A DNA stretch of 64,000 nt, taken from Eubacterium sp. AF16-48. GTDB lineage: Bacteria > Bacillota > Clostridia > Lachnospirales > Lachnospiraceae. A program made the translations under genes and the position numbers. The number at the start of each line of letters is the position of its first letter. Position 1 is the first letter of the stretch. This document shows positions 1-10,036 of the stretch, piece by piece. Under the pieces are notes generated by a model, which saw only the letters and a list, made by a program, of their open reading frames with translations, was not told where the DNA came from and ran no database searches. The stretch lies in NCBI RefSeq assembly GCF_003479405.1, contig NZ_QUHB01000001.1, positions 124,001 to 188,000 of the forward strand. Direction: 5' to 3'.

Positions 1-204
1 GTAGGTTTGTCAGCTCTTATGACAACAACCCTTGGCTCAATGGAAGAAACCATTAAGCTTTTACGTGAAAATAATGTAGAATGCAAGGTTATGGTAGGCG
101 GTGCTGTTTTAACAGCAGATTATGCCATGCAGATAGGGGCAGATTACTATGCAAAGGATGCAAAAATGAGCGCAGATATTGCTAAGGAAGTTTTGTGTGA
201 TTAA
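1..204 (+). CDS. Cobalamin-binding methionine-synthase-like protein, C-terminal end (partial)
   Basis: The gene enters from the left edge and only its last 67 codons are present, in frame from base 1. The visible segment reads VGLSALMTTTLGSMEETI, then MVGGAVLTADYAMQIGADYYAKDA, which is typical of the last half of the Rossmann-like B12-binding domain of corrinoid methyltransferases such as methionine synthase (MetH) and its split forms. In that family the domain carries the cobalamin that shuttles a methyl group from methyltetrahydrofolate to homocysteine. The DxHxxG cobalamin-ligand motif would lie upstream, outside the window. Ending directly after the B12 domain, with no activation domain, fits the shorter clostridial MetH form or a free corrinoid protein; these cannot be separated here. 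Confidence 0.8.
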   Translation, partial: VGLSALMTTTLGSMEETIKLLRENNVECKVMVGGAVLTADYAMQIGADYYAKDAKMSADIAKEVLCD

Positions 205-251
205 AGTTTAGGAAAAAACGATTTTACAACAGTATAAACGTTAAGTTGTAT

Positions 252-280
252 TTGACATTATGCCAATAAAATAATACAAT
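252..280 (+). promoter_or_regulatory. Sigma-A promoter of the secreted beta-helix protein
   Basis: TTGACA at 252-257 (perfect -35) and TACAAT at 275-280 (5 of 6 -10) are separated by 17 nt. A transcript starting near 287 would have a leader of about 60 nt. Confidence 0.7.
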
Positions 281-345
281 TTCAGTATATGGTTCGTTAA
301 ACGTTAAACGCAGAATTGATAAATAAATAGTGAAGGGAGAAACAA

Positions 346-3300
346 ATGATGAAAGGGAAGATAAGAAAAATACTTAGCTTACTTATGGCTTTTACTATGG
401 TTATGAATTTAAATTTGGTAACCGGTTATTCAGTAAAGGCTGCTGTCGGTTATGATGTTGTTATAACTAAAGTTGGCATTTATCAGAAAGATGGCGCTAC
501 AAAGGTATATGCTGACTACAAAAATGTGGGAGCAGCAAGTGTTGGAAGTGACTTTAATATGTCATTTTATGTTAATAGGGAAAGCATAGGAACTGAAAAG
601 ATTGCGGCAGGTTTAGGCGCAGGAAAAACAGCAAGGGTTGAATACACAGTAAGTGGTTCATATAGTGGCAAATGTTTAGTTACGGCCATTGCTGATATAA
701 ACGATGGAAATACATCCAATAATAACCGTACATCTCAAAGAGACGTAAATAGTGCAGAACCTGTTACAGAGCCGGAAACAGCGGAACCGGAGACAACAAC
801 AGTAGCACCGACTACACCGGAAACTACAACTGAAGCTCCGACTACGAAACCAATATCTGATCATGTTAAAATTACGGGAATAACATATTCTCCTGAAAAT
901 CCAAAGGTAGGAGATACTGTAAAGATTACAGTAACAGCTAAAAATGAAGGCGACCAGATGGTTATGAATAAGCATGTTGCTGTGAAGATTGGCAATCAGA
1001 CACTTACCGGGACAATAACAATAGAGGCGCATAGTGAGGTATCCATGAATGTGAGTCCATGGACACCTACAGAAGCAGGTGTGTTTACAGCAGATGCGTC
1101 TATAGATATAGAAGGTACAAAGGTTACTGCTTCAAGAAGTAATATTGCAGTAGCTGCGGCAGCTACAGAAAATATGGAAGCTAAGGTAGTTGCTTTAGGT
1201 GGATTCCCAAGTGAAATATATGAAGGCGACGTAATTACATTTACAACTTTGGTTAAGAATACAGGGAACGCGGATATACCGGCAGGAACAAAACACGTAG
1301 TTAATATGGCAATAGACGGCTCATCATTCCAGACAGTTACTTTGTCTCAGGATATTCCTGCAGGTGGATATGTTAAGATAGAAAGCAATTGGACAGCTAC
1401 TCGTGGCGGACATACCATAGTGTCTCAAATGGAGGGCAGTGATGTTACTAAGAAAATTAACGTTAAAAGAAAATTTAATACGGATTATACAGCTGTAACC
1501 GGTGGTGTAGATATGGTTGTTACAGATATTGGATATCATAATGTAACCACAGGTGAGGATGATGGAACAATAAATGTAGGGGATATTATACAATTTAAGG
1601 CAGTAGGAGTTAATGCAGGTGATACTGCAAAGCCTGCTGGTGTTAAATGCGGTATGGCATTCTATATTAATGGAAGCACATATGACACAGGTGGCGGAAT
1701 GATGTGGGATGATACCTTCAGGGGCAATGACTCTTCGTTAGCGCCTGGTGAATCTCATATATTTATAACAAATGGTGGAAATAGAACAGATGCCGGACAT
1801 GGTCACTTATGGAAAGCAACAGAAGGTACAAATACCGTAGAAGCATACATAAATGATGATGATAAGGATAAAACCGATGAGATAAATAGAAATAATAATA
1901 GAAAAACTGTAACAATAACGATACCATATATTGTAAATAGTTATTTTGACACACAAGATACTGCTGATAACGTAAATGTTGATGCAGCGGATGTTAAGCC
2001 GGGAGTTGTTACAGGGCTTACATGTACTAAGAGCAATGAGACAAAGGTAAGCTTATCATGGAATGCAGCTGACAATGCAACATCATATAATGTTTATAAA
2101 GGTAGTGAGTTAATAGGAACGACAACAGATTGCTCATATACATATACCGGAACATTCAATGTTGGAGATACTGCAAGTTACACAGTAAAGGCCGTAAGAG
2201 GAAGTGCTGTAGGTGACGGTGCAACCATTCAGGTAACAACTGAGGCTACAACATCAGAGGTTCAGGCATATGGAGTACCACAGACATTTGATGCATCAGG
2301 TGATGTTTCAATGACCGTTAATGATGAAAGTGTTGGGGTATTTAAAACAAGAGTTTATGAAGAAGATAAGAGAATAGGAACATACGCAACTAATAATCCG
2401 GTGACATTTGGTAATGTGGCAATATTTGATTATAAAGGAGATGCCAGCGTACGAATAAAGGTTAATCGCACAGATATAAATTCTGTAACAATAAGACCAA
2501 CAAGAAAGGGATTATCAGCCACACAGGAAACTAAGGATGGAGCGACATATATAACCATCAATATGAAGGAAGGGCAGCAGGGACAGTATAGCATTGAATT
2601 TAACGGTAGTTATAAAGGTGCAAACAGCATAATGCTTTTTGCACAGGATATTCTTAATAAACCGGATAATGTTTGGAAAACTATTAGCTCATATGAGAAA
2701 ACAGATGACCTTGTTGTACCGGAAGGTAAAATCCTTTGGATTGAAGGTGGAGCTGTCTTAAACGGATATGTTCATTGTATGAATAATTCTAAGATAATAG
2801 GAAGAGGAATAATTACCCAAAATAACTGGGGCCCTTGGGGAGGCAATAACAGAAGAAATCCGGTAAGTGTAGGTTATGAGCCGGTTTATTATGATGGAAA
2901 TACACCAAAGAATAACGGAAAAGGTGGAACAGAATTAGGAAGTAGCAATGTTCAGGTTATTGGTATTTCAATTCTTGACCCTACAGGATGGGCTGTAAAT
3001 ATAAGAAACAGCAATAATGTATTATTTAAAGACGTAAATGTGGTATCAGCAAGATCTAATGGTGATGGAATTACTATACAGTCATCGTATAACGTATTTT
3101 TAGATGGATGTTTTGTAAGGTCTTCTGACGACTCTATAGTTGTAAAGAACTATGATAATATTAATGCTCATGACATTAGAGTTGAAGATTGTACTGTATG
3201 GAATGACATAGCACAGTGTTTGGAAATCGGATATGAAACGGATATGGGTGGTGCCGGCAGTAGTAGGTGCGAAGCCGGATATAAAAATAAAGATGCAAAG

Positions 3301-3681
3301 ATTTATAATGTCTTGTTTAAAAACATTGATGTTGTTCATAGATTCCATAAGGGAGTTGCAACTATTCATAATGGTGATAATATACCTATTTACCATATAG
3401 CGTATGATGGAGTATATGTTGATCATAAGACAAAGGGAACTGATAATGGTGGAGATGGAAATGATATTGATATTGAAGCATATGCAGTAAACAGAAGTGA
3501 TTTAAGTTGGACACATAACTGGCATGATGTATCGGGAAATACTATTAGTGATGTGTGGTACACCAATGTTAATGTTGAAGGGGGTAATGCAACTGTTGGT
3601 AATGTACAGATTACTGATGCTCATTGGGGTCAAACTATATCTGATGATTTCTTAAGTTGGAAAACACTGAATTTTAATTAA
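346..3681 (+). CDS. Secreted multidomain GH28/GH49-like beta-helix glycosidase
   Basis: A 1,111-residue exported protein. Residues 1-33 form a signal peptide (KGKIRK, a hydrophobic core, then AA). A CARDB-like beta-sandwich follows, a Thr/Pro/Glu linker (about 137-170, PETTT repeats), three more CARDB-like modules (about 172-540), a fibronectin-III-like domain (about 552-635), a beta-sandwich (about 645-785) and a C-terminal right-handed beta-helix (about 785-1100). The helix carries NGDG (D907) and SSDD (D928, D929). That Asp spacing matches the catalytic triad of polygalacturonases (GH28) and of GH49 dextranases, but the GHG histidine motif of GH28 is absent. The likely role is hydrolysis of a plant or bacterial polysaccharide outside the cell; substrate unknown. 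The start has an upstream GAAGGGAGAAAC ribosome site. No sortase or dockerin motif is seen. Confidence 0.8.
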   Translation: MMKGKIRKILSLLMAFTMVMNLNLVTGYSVKAAVGYDVVITKVGIYQKDGATKVYADYKNVGAASVGSDFNMSFYVNRESIGTEKIAAGLGAGKTARVEYTVSGSYSGKCLVTAIADINDGNTSNNNRTSQRDVNSAEPVTEPETAEPETTTVAPTTPETTTEAPTTKPISDHVKITGITYSPENPKVGDTVKITVTAKNEGDQMVMNKHVAVKIGNQTLTGTITIEAHSEVSMNVSPWTPTEAGVFTADASIDIEGTKVTASRSNIAVAAAATENMEAKVVALGGFPSEIYEGDVITFTTLVKNTGNADIPAGTKHVVNMAIDGSSFQTVTLSQDIPAGGYVKIESNWTATRGGHTIVSQMEGSDVTKKINVKRKFNTDYTAVTGGVDMVVTDIGYHNVTTGEDDGTINVGDIIQFKAVGVNAGDTAKPAGVKCGMAFYINGSTYDTGGGMMWDDTFRGNDSSLAPGESHIFITNGGNRTDAGHGHLWKATEGTNTVEAYINDDDKDKTDEINRNNNRKTVTITIPYIVNSYFDTQDTADNVNVDAADVKPGVVTGLTCTKSNETKVSLSWNAADNATSYNVYKGSELIGTTTDCSYTYTGTFNVGDTASYTVKAVRGSAVGDGATIQVTTEATTSEVQAYGVPQTFDASGDVSMTVNDESVGVFKTRVYEEDKRIGTYATNNPVTFGNVAIFDYKGDASVRIKVNRTDINSVTIRPTRKGLSATQETKDGATYITINMKEGQQGQYSIEFNGSYKGANSIMLFAQDILNKPDNVWKTISSYEKTDDLVVPEGKILWIEGGAVLNGYVHCMNNSKIIGRGIITQNNWGPWGGNNRRNPVSVGYEPVYYDGNTPKNNGKGGTELGSSNVQVIGISILDPTGWAVNIRNSNNVLFKDVNVVSARSNGDGITIQSSYNVFLDGCFVRSSDDSIVVKNYDNINAHDIRVEDCTVWNDIAQCLEIGYETDMGGAGSSRCEAGYKNKDAKIYNVLFKNIDVVHRFHKGVATIHNGDNIPIYHIAYDGVYVDHKTKGTDNGGDGNDIDIEAYAVNRSDLSWTHNWHDVSGNTISDVWYTNVNVEGGNATVGNVQITDAHWGQTISDDFLSWKTLNFN

Positions 3682-3721
3682 CATATTTATTATAAGGATT
3701 ACTTTAGAGTAATTGAAGTTT

Positions 3722-3766
3722 TAGAGGGGCTGGCATTGTCGGACCCTCTATAGCTTTATTAGCCAT
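3722..3766 (+). terminator. Possible terminator after the beta-helix gene
   Basis: TAGAGGG (3722-3728) pairs with CCCTCTA (3744-3750). The following sequence is AT-rich but not a clean T run, so termination is plausible rather than certain. Confidence 0.45.
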
Positions 3767-4101
3767 TATTTTTTTGTATTTTCTTTATCAAACTAGATGA
3801 TAGTATAAAAATCTTCATGAAGAACATTCAAACTATACTCTTAAAGTACCTCTTCACATATTTTTTCAAACTATGCTATCAAAAGAGTTGTCTTTTCAAA
3901 AATTATAGTTATCTTAAAAGCGTAACAATACAATATGCATCATATGATAGTTACGCAAGAATACAAAAATGTATATAGTTTAAAACAGCCTAACAACAAA
4001 ATATATGTAATACAATAAATGTAAGATGTAAATAAAAAACTGTGATGTGAGGATTGCAAGTGGATTCTAATTCTCGTTGCAAAACTTTTTTTAGAAAATA
4101 C

Positions 4102-4130
4102 TTGCAATTTGTATCTGGTTTTGATAAAAT
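4102..4130 (+). promoter_or_regulatory. Extended -10 promoter of rpmB
   Basis: TTGCAA (4102-4107), 17-nt spacer, TAAAAT (4125-4130) preceded by TGA, an extended -10. The -35 box is one arm of an inverted repeat, ATTGCAAGT (4053-4061) with ACTTGCAAT (4100-4108). TTGCAA also occurs at 4077-4082. Confidence 0.6.
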
Positions 4131-4142
4131 GTCCTTTGTGTC

Positions 4143-4171
4143 AGGTCAATGAAGTAGTTTGACCTAATTTT
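4143..4171 (+). promoter_or_regulatory. Terminator-like hairpin in the rpmB leader
   Basis: AGGTCAA (4143-4149) pairs with TTGACCT (4159-4165) and is followed by AATTTTT. It lies just after the predicted transcription start (about 4137) and about 10 nt before the AGGGAGGTG ribosome site of rpmB, so it could act as an attenuator. No named leader family was recognised. Confidence 0.4.
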
Positions 4172-4190
4172 TACAAAGGGAGGTGCGATT

Positions 4191-4376
4191 ATGGCTAAAT
4201 GTAGTATTTGCGGTAAAGGTGCTCATTTTGGTAACGCTGTGAGCCATTCACACAGACGTTCAAATAAAATGTGGAAATCAAACGTAAAGTCTGTTAAAGT
4301 TAAGACTGAAGGCGGAGCAAAGAAAATGTATGTTTGCACATCTTGTTTAAAATCAGGAAAAGTAGAAAGAGCGTAG
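4191..4376 (+). CDS. rpmB: Ribosomal protein bL28
   Basis: A 61-residue basic protein of the large ribosomal subunit. It begins MAKCSICGKG and carries CxxC pairs near the N terminus (CSIC) and in CTSCLKSGK, so it is the zinc-binding (C+) form. The family core GNAVSHSHRRSNKMW is present and the length is normal. An AGGGAGGTG ribosome site precedes the ATG. It stands alone in its own transcription unit, with a promoter, a leader hairpin and a terminator. The neighbouring Asp23 and fakA genes follow rpmB in many Firmicutes, which supports the call. Confidence 0.97.
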   Translation: MAKCSICGKGAHFGNAVSHSHRRSNKMWKSNVKSVKVKTEGGAKKMYVCTSCLKSGKVERA

Positions 4377-4409
4377 TATAGATTTTAAACTATGCATAAA
4401 TAGAAGAAG

Positions 4410-4451
4410 GAGCGGATAAGAGATTGAATCTTTATGTCTGCTCTTTCTTTG
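4410..4451 (+). terminator. Intrinsic terminator of rpmB
   Basis: A long imperfect hairpin runs from GAGC (4410-4413) to GCTC (4440-4443), with GGATAAGAGATT pairing against AATCTTTATGTC around the loop, then a T-rich tail CTTTCTTTG. Confidence 0.75.
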
Positions 4452-4504
4452 TATAGGAATGCATTACAAAAGATTGTGTTGCTGTAGCTTTCTATAAAAA
4501 TGGC

Positions 4505-4533
4505 TTTCATTTTCATGTTAAAGATAGTATAAT
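4505..4533 (+). promoter_or_regulatory. Possible promoter of the Asp23–fakA unit
   Basis: TATAAT at 4528-4533 is a perfect -10. A weak -35 (TTTCAT, 4505-4510) sits 17 nt upstream. It is the only good -10 between the rpmB terminator and the Asp23 gene. Confidence 0.35.
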
Positions 4534-4617
4534 AATTTAAGTTACGGAAACAACAATATTGAATTGCAATATTGTATAGAATAAATTAAATGATACTACT
4601 ATTTACGGAGGTAATAT

Positions 4618-4977
4618 ATGAAAGGAAAAATGAACACGGATTTAGGACAGATACTTATAAGCCCTGAAGTTATTGCAAAATATGCCGGTGAAACAGCATA
4701 CGAGTGTTTCGGTATAGTAGGAATGGCTATGGTAAGCGTTAAGGATGGTCTTGTAAGACTATTAAAGAAAGACAGTTCCACTAAGGGAATTAATGTTGTT
4801 ATTGATGAAAATAATGAAATTACAATAGATTTTCACATTATAGTTGCATATGGTGTTAATATTGCAACTATAGCTGATAATATTATATCCAGCGTGAAAT
4901 ATAAGATAGAAGAATTTACCGGAATGAAGGTAAAGAAAGTTAATATATATGTTGAAGGTGTAAGAACAATAGACTAA
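4618..4977 (+). CDS. Asp23/Gls24 family envelope stress protein
   Basis: A 119-residue protein of the Asp23/Gls24 (DUF322) family, comparable in length and position to B. subtilis YloU. It has the family pattern ISPEVIAKYAGETAYECFGIVGM near residues 13-35 and a C-terminal FTGMKVKKVNIYVEGVRT. Members are cytoplasmic or membrane-associated and linked to cell-envelope homeostasis; the precise biochemical role is not known. The start has TACGGAGGTAATAT upstream. The stop is 29 nt before fakA, and the two are probably cotranscribed, an arrangement conserved in Firmicutes where yloU precedes yloV (fakA). Confidence 0.92.
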   Translation: MKGKMNTDLGQILISPEVIAKYAGETAYECFGIVGMAMVSVKDGLVRLLKKDSSTKGINVVIDENNEITIDFHIIVAYGVNIATIADNIISSVKYKIEEFTGMKVKKVNIYVEGVRTID

Positions 4978-5006
4978 TTACGTCTTACCCTCAGGAGGAT
5001 AAAAAT

Positions 5007-6683
5007 TTGGAAATTAAAGTTATTGATGCAAAGACTTTGCAGAAGATGTTTATAGCCGGTGCCAAGAACCTTGAAGCAAAAAAGGAATGGATTAATGAGC
5101 TAAATGTTTTTCCGGTTCCAGACGGAGATACCGGAACTAATATGACTTTGACTATTATGTCAGCAGCAAAGGAAGTTGGTGGAATTACAGAGCCTACCAT
5201 GGAGAATATGGCGAAGGCAATTTCTACAGGTTCACTTAGAGGTGCAAGAGGTAACTCAGGAGTTATATTGTCACAGCTTTTCAGAGGATTTACCAGAGAA
5301 ATTAAGAAGTACGAAGAAATTAACACCGAGGTACTTTCAAGAGCATGCGTTAAGGCGGTTGAGACAGCTTACAAGGCAGTTATGAAGCCTAAGGAAGGAA
5401 CTATTCTTACAGTGGCTAAAGGCATGGCTGATAAGGCATGTGAAATGCTGGGTGAAACTGATGACTTGGCAGTTGTTATTGATGAAATTATAAAGCATGG
5501 TGATTATGTTTTAAGCCAGACACCTGAAATGTTACCGGTTTTGAAACAGGCAGGAGTAGTTGATTCAGGCGGACAGGGTCTTATGACAGTGTTAAAGGGG
5601 GCATATGATGCATTCCTTGGCAAAGAAGTTGATTATACTCTTGATGAGGTATCTGCGCCATCAGGCATTAATAAAGACGATATACCTATGGAAGAGGCAG
5701 ATATCAAGTTTGGATATTGTACAGAGTTTATCATTAATTTAGATAAGCCTATGTCTGATGAAACGGAAAAGTCCTTCAAGGAATTTTTAGAGTCGATTGG
5801 TGATTCAATTGTTCTTGTGGCTGATGATGAGATTGTAAAGGTACATGTTCATACAAACCAGCCTGGTGAAGCCTTTACCAGGGCTTTGACATATGGTTCA
5901 TTATCAAGAATGAAAATTGATAATATGCGTGAGGAGCATCACGAGAGACTTATTAAGAATGCCGAGAAGCTTGCTGAACAGCAGAAGGCAGAAGAAGAAA
6001 AGAAAAAGACAGATGAACCAAAGAAGAAATATGGCTTTATTGCAGTATCAGTAGGAGAAGGTTTAGATGAAATCTTTAAGGGATTAAATGTTGATTACAT
6101 TATTTCCGGTGGACAGACTATGAACCCTAGCACGGAAGATATTTTAAATGCTGTAGAAAAGGTCAATGCAGAAACAATTTTTGTTTTACCAAATAACAAA
6201 AACATTATTCTTGCTGCAAATCAGGCTGAAAGCCTTGTGGAGGATAAGAATGTTATAGTTATTCCTTCAAAGACTATTCCTCAGGGAATTTCAGCAATGA
6301 TAGGTTTTGTTGAGGATAATTCAGCAGAAGACAATAAAGAAGCTATGACTGACAGTATGTCTTATGTTAAAACAGGTGAAATCACATATGCCGTAAGAGA
6401 CACGGTTATTGATGATAAAGAAATTAGAGAAGGAAATATCATGGGTATCGGCGATGAAGGAATCCTGTCAGTTGGTGATGATATTACAGCAACAACTGTT
6501 GATATGATTAAGAAAATGCAGGATGAAGATTCTGAAATCGTAAGTATTTACTATGGTGAAGGTGTCACGGAAGATGAAGCACAAACTTTGGCATCCAAGC
6601 TTTCCGAAGAATTACCTGATTTAGAAGTTGAAGTATATTCAGGTGGACAGCCGGTTTACTATTATATAGCATCAGTTGAATAA
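5007..6683 (+). CDS. fakA: Fatty acid kinase subunit FakA-like (DAK2 domain protein)
   Basis: A 558-residue protein like B. subtilis YloV and S. aureus FakA. It is the ATP-binding subunit that phosphorylates FakB-bound fatty acids for phospholipid synthesis. The N-terminal DhaL/DAK2 domain shows PVPDGDTGTNM; D39 and D41 are the expected Mg-binding aspartates and T42-T44-N45 follow. GARGNSGVILSQLFRG and GVVDSGGQG are further nucleotide-binding motifs. The middle (from about 225, GYCTEFIINL) and C-terminal regions are typical of the family. Residues 320-335 form a Glu/Lys-rich linker. Translation begins at a TTG codon, 8 nt after AGGAGG (4993-4998); the frame has no suitable ATG near it. FakB partners are not in the window. 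Confidence 0.93.
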   Translation: MEIKVIDAKTLQKMFIAGAKNLEAKKEWINELNVFPVPDGDTGTNMTLTIMSAAKEVGGITEPTMENMAKAISTGSLRGARGNSGVILSQLFRGFTREIKKYEEINTEVLSRACVKAVETAYKAVMKPKEGTILTVAKGMADKACEMLGETDDLAVVIDEIIKHGDYVLSQTPEMLPVLKQAGVVDSGGQGLMTVLKGAYDAFLGKEVDYTLDEVSAPSGINKDDIPMEEADIKFGYCTEFIINLDKPMSDETEKSFKEFLESIGDSIVLVADDEIVKVHVHTNQPGEAFTRALTYGSLSRMKIDNMREEHHERLIKNAEKLAEQQKAEEEKKKTDEPKKKYGFIAVSVGEGLDEIFKGLNVDYIISGGQTMNPSTEDILNAVEKVNAETIFVLPNNKNIILAANQAESLVEDKNVIVIPSKTIPQGISAMIGFVEDNSAEDNKEAMTDSMSYVKTGEITYAVRDTVIDDKEIREGNIMGIGDEGILSVGDDITATTVDMIKKMQDEDSEIVSIYYGEGVTEDEAQTLASKLSEELPDLEVEVYSGGQPVYYYIASVE

Positions 6684-6709
6684 ACAGCGGTGAGATTACG
6701 GAGGAAAAT

Positions 6710-7204
6710 ATGGACGAAGTATTTGTGGAACAGATTGTAAAGAAAAAAATAAGTATTTCTGGTATTTTAATGAGGGCGATTGCTATTATTTTTGTACTTG
6801 CAGGTATATTTAGTATGCTGATTATTGGTGCATTAGGACTTACCATCACAGCATTGCTTATTTATGTAACATACATTATTTGGGGATATACCAGCGTGGA
6901 ATACGAGTATTCTTTTTTAAATGGCGAGTTATCCATTGACAAGATTATGGGTCAGAGAAAGAGAAAGACAATTGCATGCTATGATATTAAAAATGCTGAA
7001 ATTGTAGCTCCTTCAATGTCTGATGAAGTTGTGAGCAAAATTAATAATACGATTACGAAAGATTATTCAACAAGATGCAGAAACGCTAATCTCTATTCTA
7101 TGATTGTTAATGATTCAGATGGACGTAAGCAGGTTATATTTGAACCAAACGAAAAAGTATTAGATGCTATGTATCATGTTAAGCCGAGTATCGTAAAAAA
7201 ATAA
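6710..7204 (+). CDS. Small membrane protein of unknown function (DUF6106-like)
   Basis: A 164-residue protein with two close transmembrane segments (about residues 19-38 and 40-60) followed by a cytoplasmic domain containing SVEYEYSFLNGELSIDKIMGQRKRKTIAC and ending HVKPSIVKK. It resembles a Lachnospiraceae family named DUF6106 from memory. The soluble part resembles PH-like bPH domains, but that is inference. A GGAGGAAAAT ribosome site lies 27 nt after the fakA stop, so it may be cotranscribed with fakA, whose link to lipid metabolism offers the only contextual clue. No function is claimed. Confidence 0.7.
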   Translation: MDEVFVEQIVKKKISISGILMRAIAIIFVLAGIFSMLIIGALGLTITALLIYVTYIIWGYTSVEYEYSFLNGELSIDKIMGQRKRKTIACYDIKNAEIVAPSMSDEVVSKINNTITKDYSTRCRNANLYSMIVNDSDGRKQVIFEPNEKVLDAMYHVKPSIVKK

Positions 7205-7212
7205 ATTTTTTA

Positions 7213-7246
7213 GGAAACCATTTTGTCATTGACAAAGTGGTTTTCC
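7213..7246. repeat. Inverted repeat overlapping the guaB -35 box
   Basis: GGAAACCATTTTGTC (7213-7227) pairs with GACAAAGTGGTTTTCC (7231-7246), with one wobble pair and a bulge. The right arm contains most of the TTGACA -35 box of guaB. There is no T run after the repeat on the plus strand, so it suits an operator at least as well as a terminator of the upstream gene. Confidence 0.6.
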
Positions 7247-7257
7247 GGTGTTAGTAT
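7229..7257 (+). promoter_or_regulatory. Sigma-A promoter of guaB
   Basis: TTGACA (7229-7234), 17-nt spacer, TAGTAT (7252-7257) with TGT before it (extended -10). The transcript would start near 7264, leaving a leader of only about 37 nt. Confidence 0.6.
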
Positions 7258-7288
7258 TTTCAACAATAAATTCATATTAAACTATTAG

Positions 7289-8755
<1,467 letters not shown>

Positions 8756-8803
8756 TGTGAAAAAAATATGAAAAAGGTGTATTAATTTAATAATATATGA
8801 TAG

Positions 8804-8846
8804 AATACAAAGGGTCTTTTAGGATAAGGATCCTTTGTATTTTTTA
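8804..8846 (+). terminator. Intrinsic terminator of guaB
   Basis: AATACAAAGG (8804-8813) pairs perfectly with CCTTTGTATT (8832-8841), followed by TTTTT. Confidence 0.9.
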
Positions 8847-8889
8847 TACAAAGAATTAATTTAATAAAATACCAAAAGGAGATAATGTA

Positions 8890-10023
8890 GTGGAAGAAAA
8901 CAATATTAATAATGTTAATGACAGCATTGAGGATAATGCAAAAACGGATAAAAAGAAAATAAGTCCGGCGAAGCTTATTGTTCCTATTATCATTGTGGTT
9001 ATATTAGCTGTATTTGCCGGTGTAGTTTACTGGGCGAAGGTTATTAAACCAAAGAGTGATATTAATAAGGAAGTCGGCTATAATACGGAAGAATACATAA
9101 AGTTAGGTCAGGTAAAAGGCATAGAGGATGAAATTTCGCAGGAAGAATGGGACGAAAATCTTGCTGATGAAACTAACGAATATGATGTGGTTGACAGAGC
9201 TGCAAAGGAAACAGATCAGGTAGATGTGGATATTGTAGCGTATATAGACAATAAAAAAGTTGACGATTTATCTATGAAAGAAGCATCTTTTTATATTGGT
9301 AAAAATGATGATGCTGCGGATAAAAAGGTATATGACAAGCTTATTGGAACAAAGGCAGGACAAAAGCTATCGTTAGAAGTAAGTGGCGATGAAGCAAAGG
9401 AATTAGCAGGTTCTGTTGAGGATTATTCAGGTAAAAAAGTTAAATTGGAAATTAAGGTAAGAGATGTATCTGAATTAGTTGTTAATAAGGTTACTGATAA
9501 GTGGGTTAAGGAAAATTTAGAAGATTTATATGGTGTTACAACTGCTAAAGAACTTTATGAATGGGAAAAGCAGTACATTATAGAATCAAATCTTAAAGAA
9601 CGTTTGTGGAAGAAGGTTGTAGATAATGCAACTATGAGTGGATATCCGGCTGATTTGTATAATGATATTGTAGCAGAGCTTGACGGACATATAGAGGCTG
9701 AGGCTAAAGATGAAGGCATATCTGTTAAGGAATATAAGAAACAGTATCAGTATACAGATGAAAAGTTAGATGAAGAGTATACTTATAATGTAAAGTCAGA
9801 ACTCGTTATGTGGCAGTTAGTTAAGGATTTGGGATTTGAAGCTTCAGATGATGAAATTGAAGAAATGTATGAGAATGAATATGAGGAAGTTAATCTTGAC
9901 AGTGTAGAGGAAATGAAGAAACTTTACACCAAAGATGAAATGAAAGAAGCTGTTTTGTTAGACAAGGCACAGCAATATGTATTTGATAATGCAAAAATAA
10001 GCTACAATTACAAAATAAAATAA
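8890..10023 (+). CDS. Membrane-anchored trigger-factor-like peptidyl-prolyl isomerase
   Basis: A 377-residue protein with a charged N terminus, one transmembrane segment (about 27-49, KLIVPIIIVVILAVFAGVVYW) and a large outer domain. Residues about 60-195 resemble an FKBP-type isomerase insert (DRAAKETDQVDVDIVAYIDNKKV, then VKLEIKVRDV), and about 205-345 resemble the helical C-terminal chaperone arm of trigger factor (WVKENLEDLYGV, MSGYPADLYNDIV). It lacks the ribosome-binding N-terminal domain of true trigger factor, so it probably helps fold exported proteins at the membrane, analogous to PrsA. The start is GTG with AAAGGAGATAATGTA upstream. The gene sits between two terminators and is likely monocistronic. 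Confidence 0.75.
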   Translation: MEENNINNVNDSIEDNAKTDKKKISPAKLIVPIIIVVILAVFAGVVYWAKVIKPKSDINKEVGYNTEEYIKLGQVKGIEDEISQEEWDENLADETNEYDVVDRAAKETDQVDVDIVAYIDNKKVDDLSMKEASFYIGKNDDAADKKVYDKLIGTKAGQKLSLEVSGDEAKELAGSVEDYSGKKVKLEIKVRDVSELVVNKVTDKWVKENLEDLYGVTTAKELYEWEKQYIIESNLKERLWKKVVDNATMSGYPADLYNDIVAELDGHIEAEAKDEGISVKEYKKQYQYTDEKLDEEYTYNVKSELVMWQLVKDLGFEASDDEIEEMYENEYEEVNLDSVEEMKKLYTKDEMKEAVLLDKAQQYVFDNAKISYNYKIK

Positions 10024-10036
10024 TGTATTTTTAAGG

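Larger units (their letters stand above)
3767..4190. other. AT-rich intergenic region before rpmB
   Basis: About 420 bp without a credible gene on either strand. The first 280 bp show only AT-rich sequence. The last part holds the rpmB promoter and hairpins listed separately. Confidence 0.6.

Noticed and set aside
757..855. Thr/Pro/Glu repeat stretch as a tandem-repeat locus
   Set aside because: It is a coding linker in a secreted protein, a common feature of such proteins.
676..1032. Minus-strand frame rich in Cys and Arg inside the beta-helix gene
   Set aside because: It is a shadow of the plus-strand coding frame with no ribosome site and an unnatural composition.
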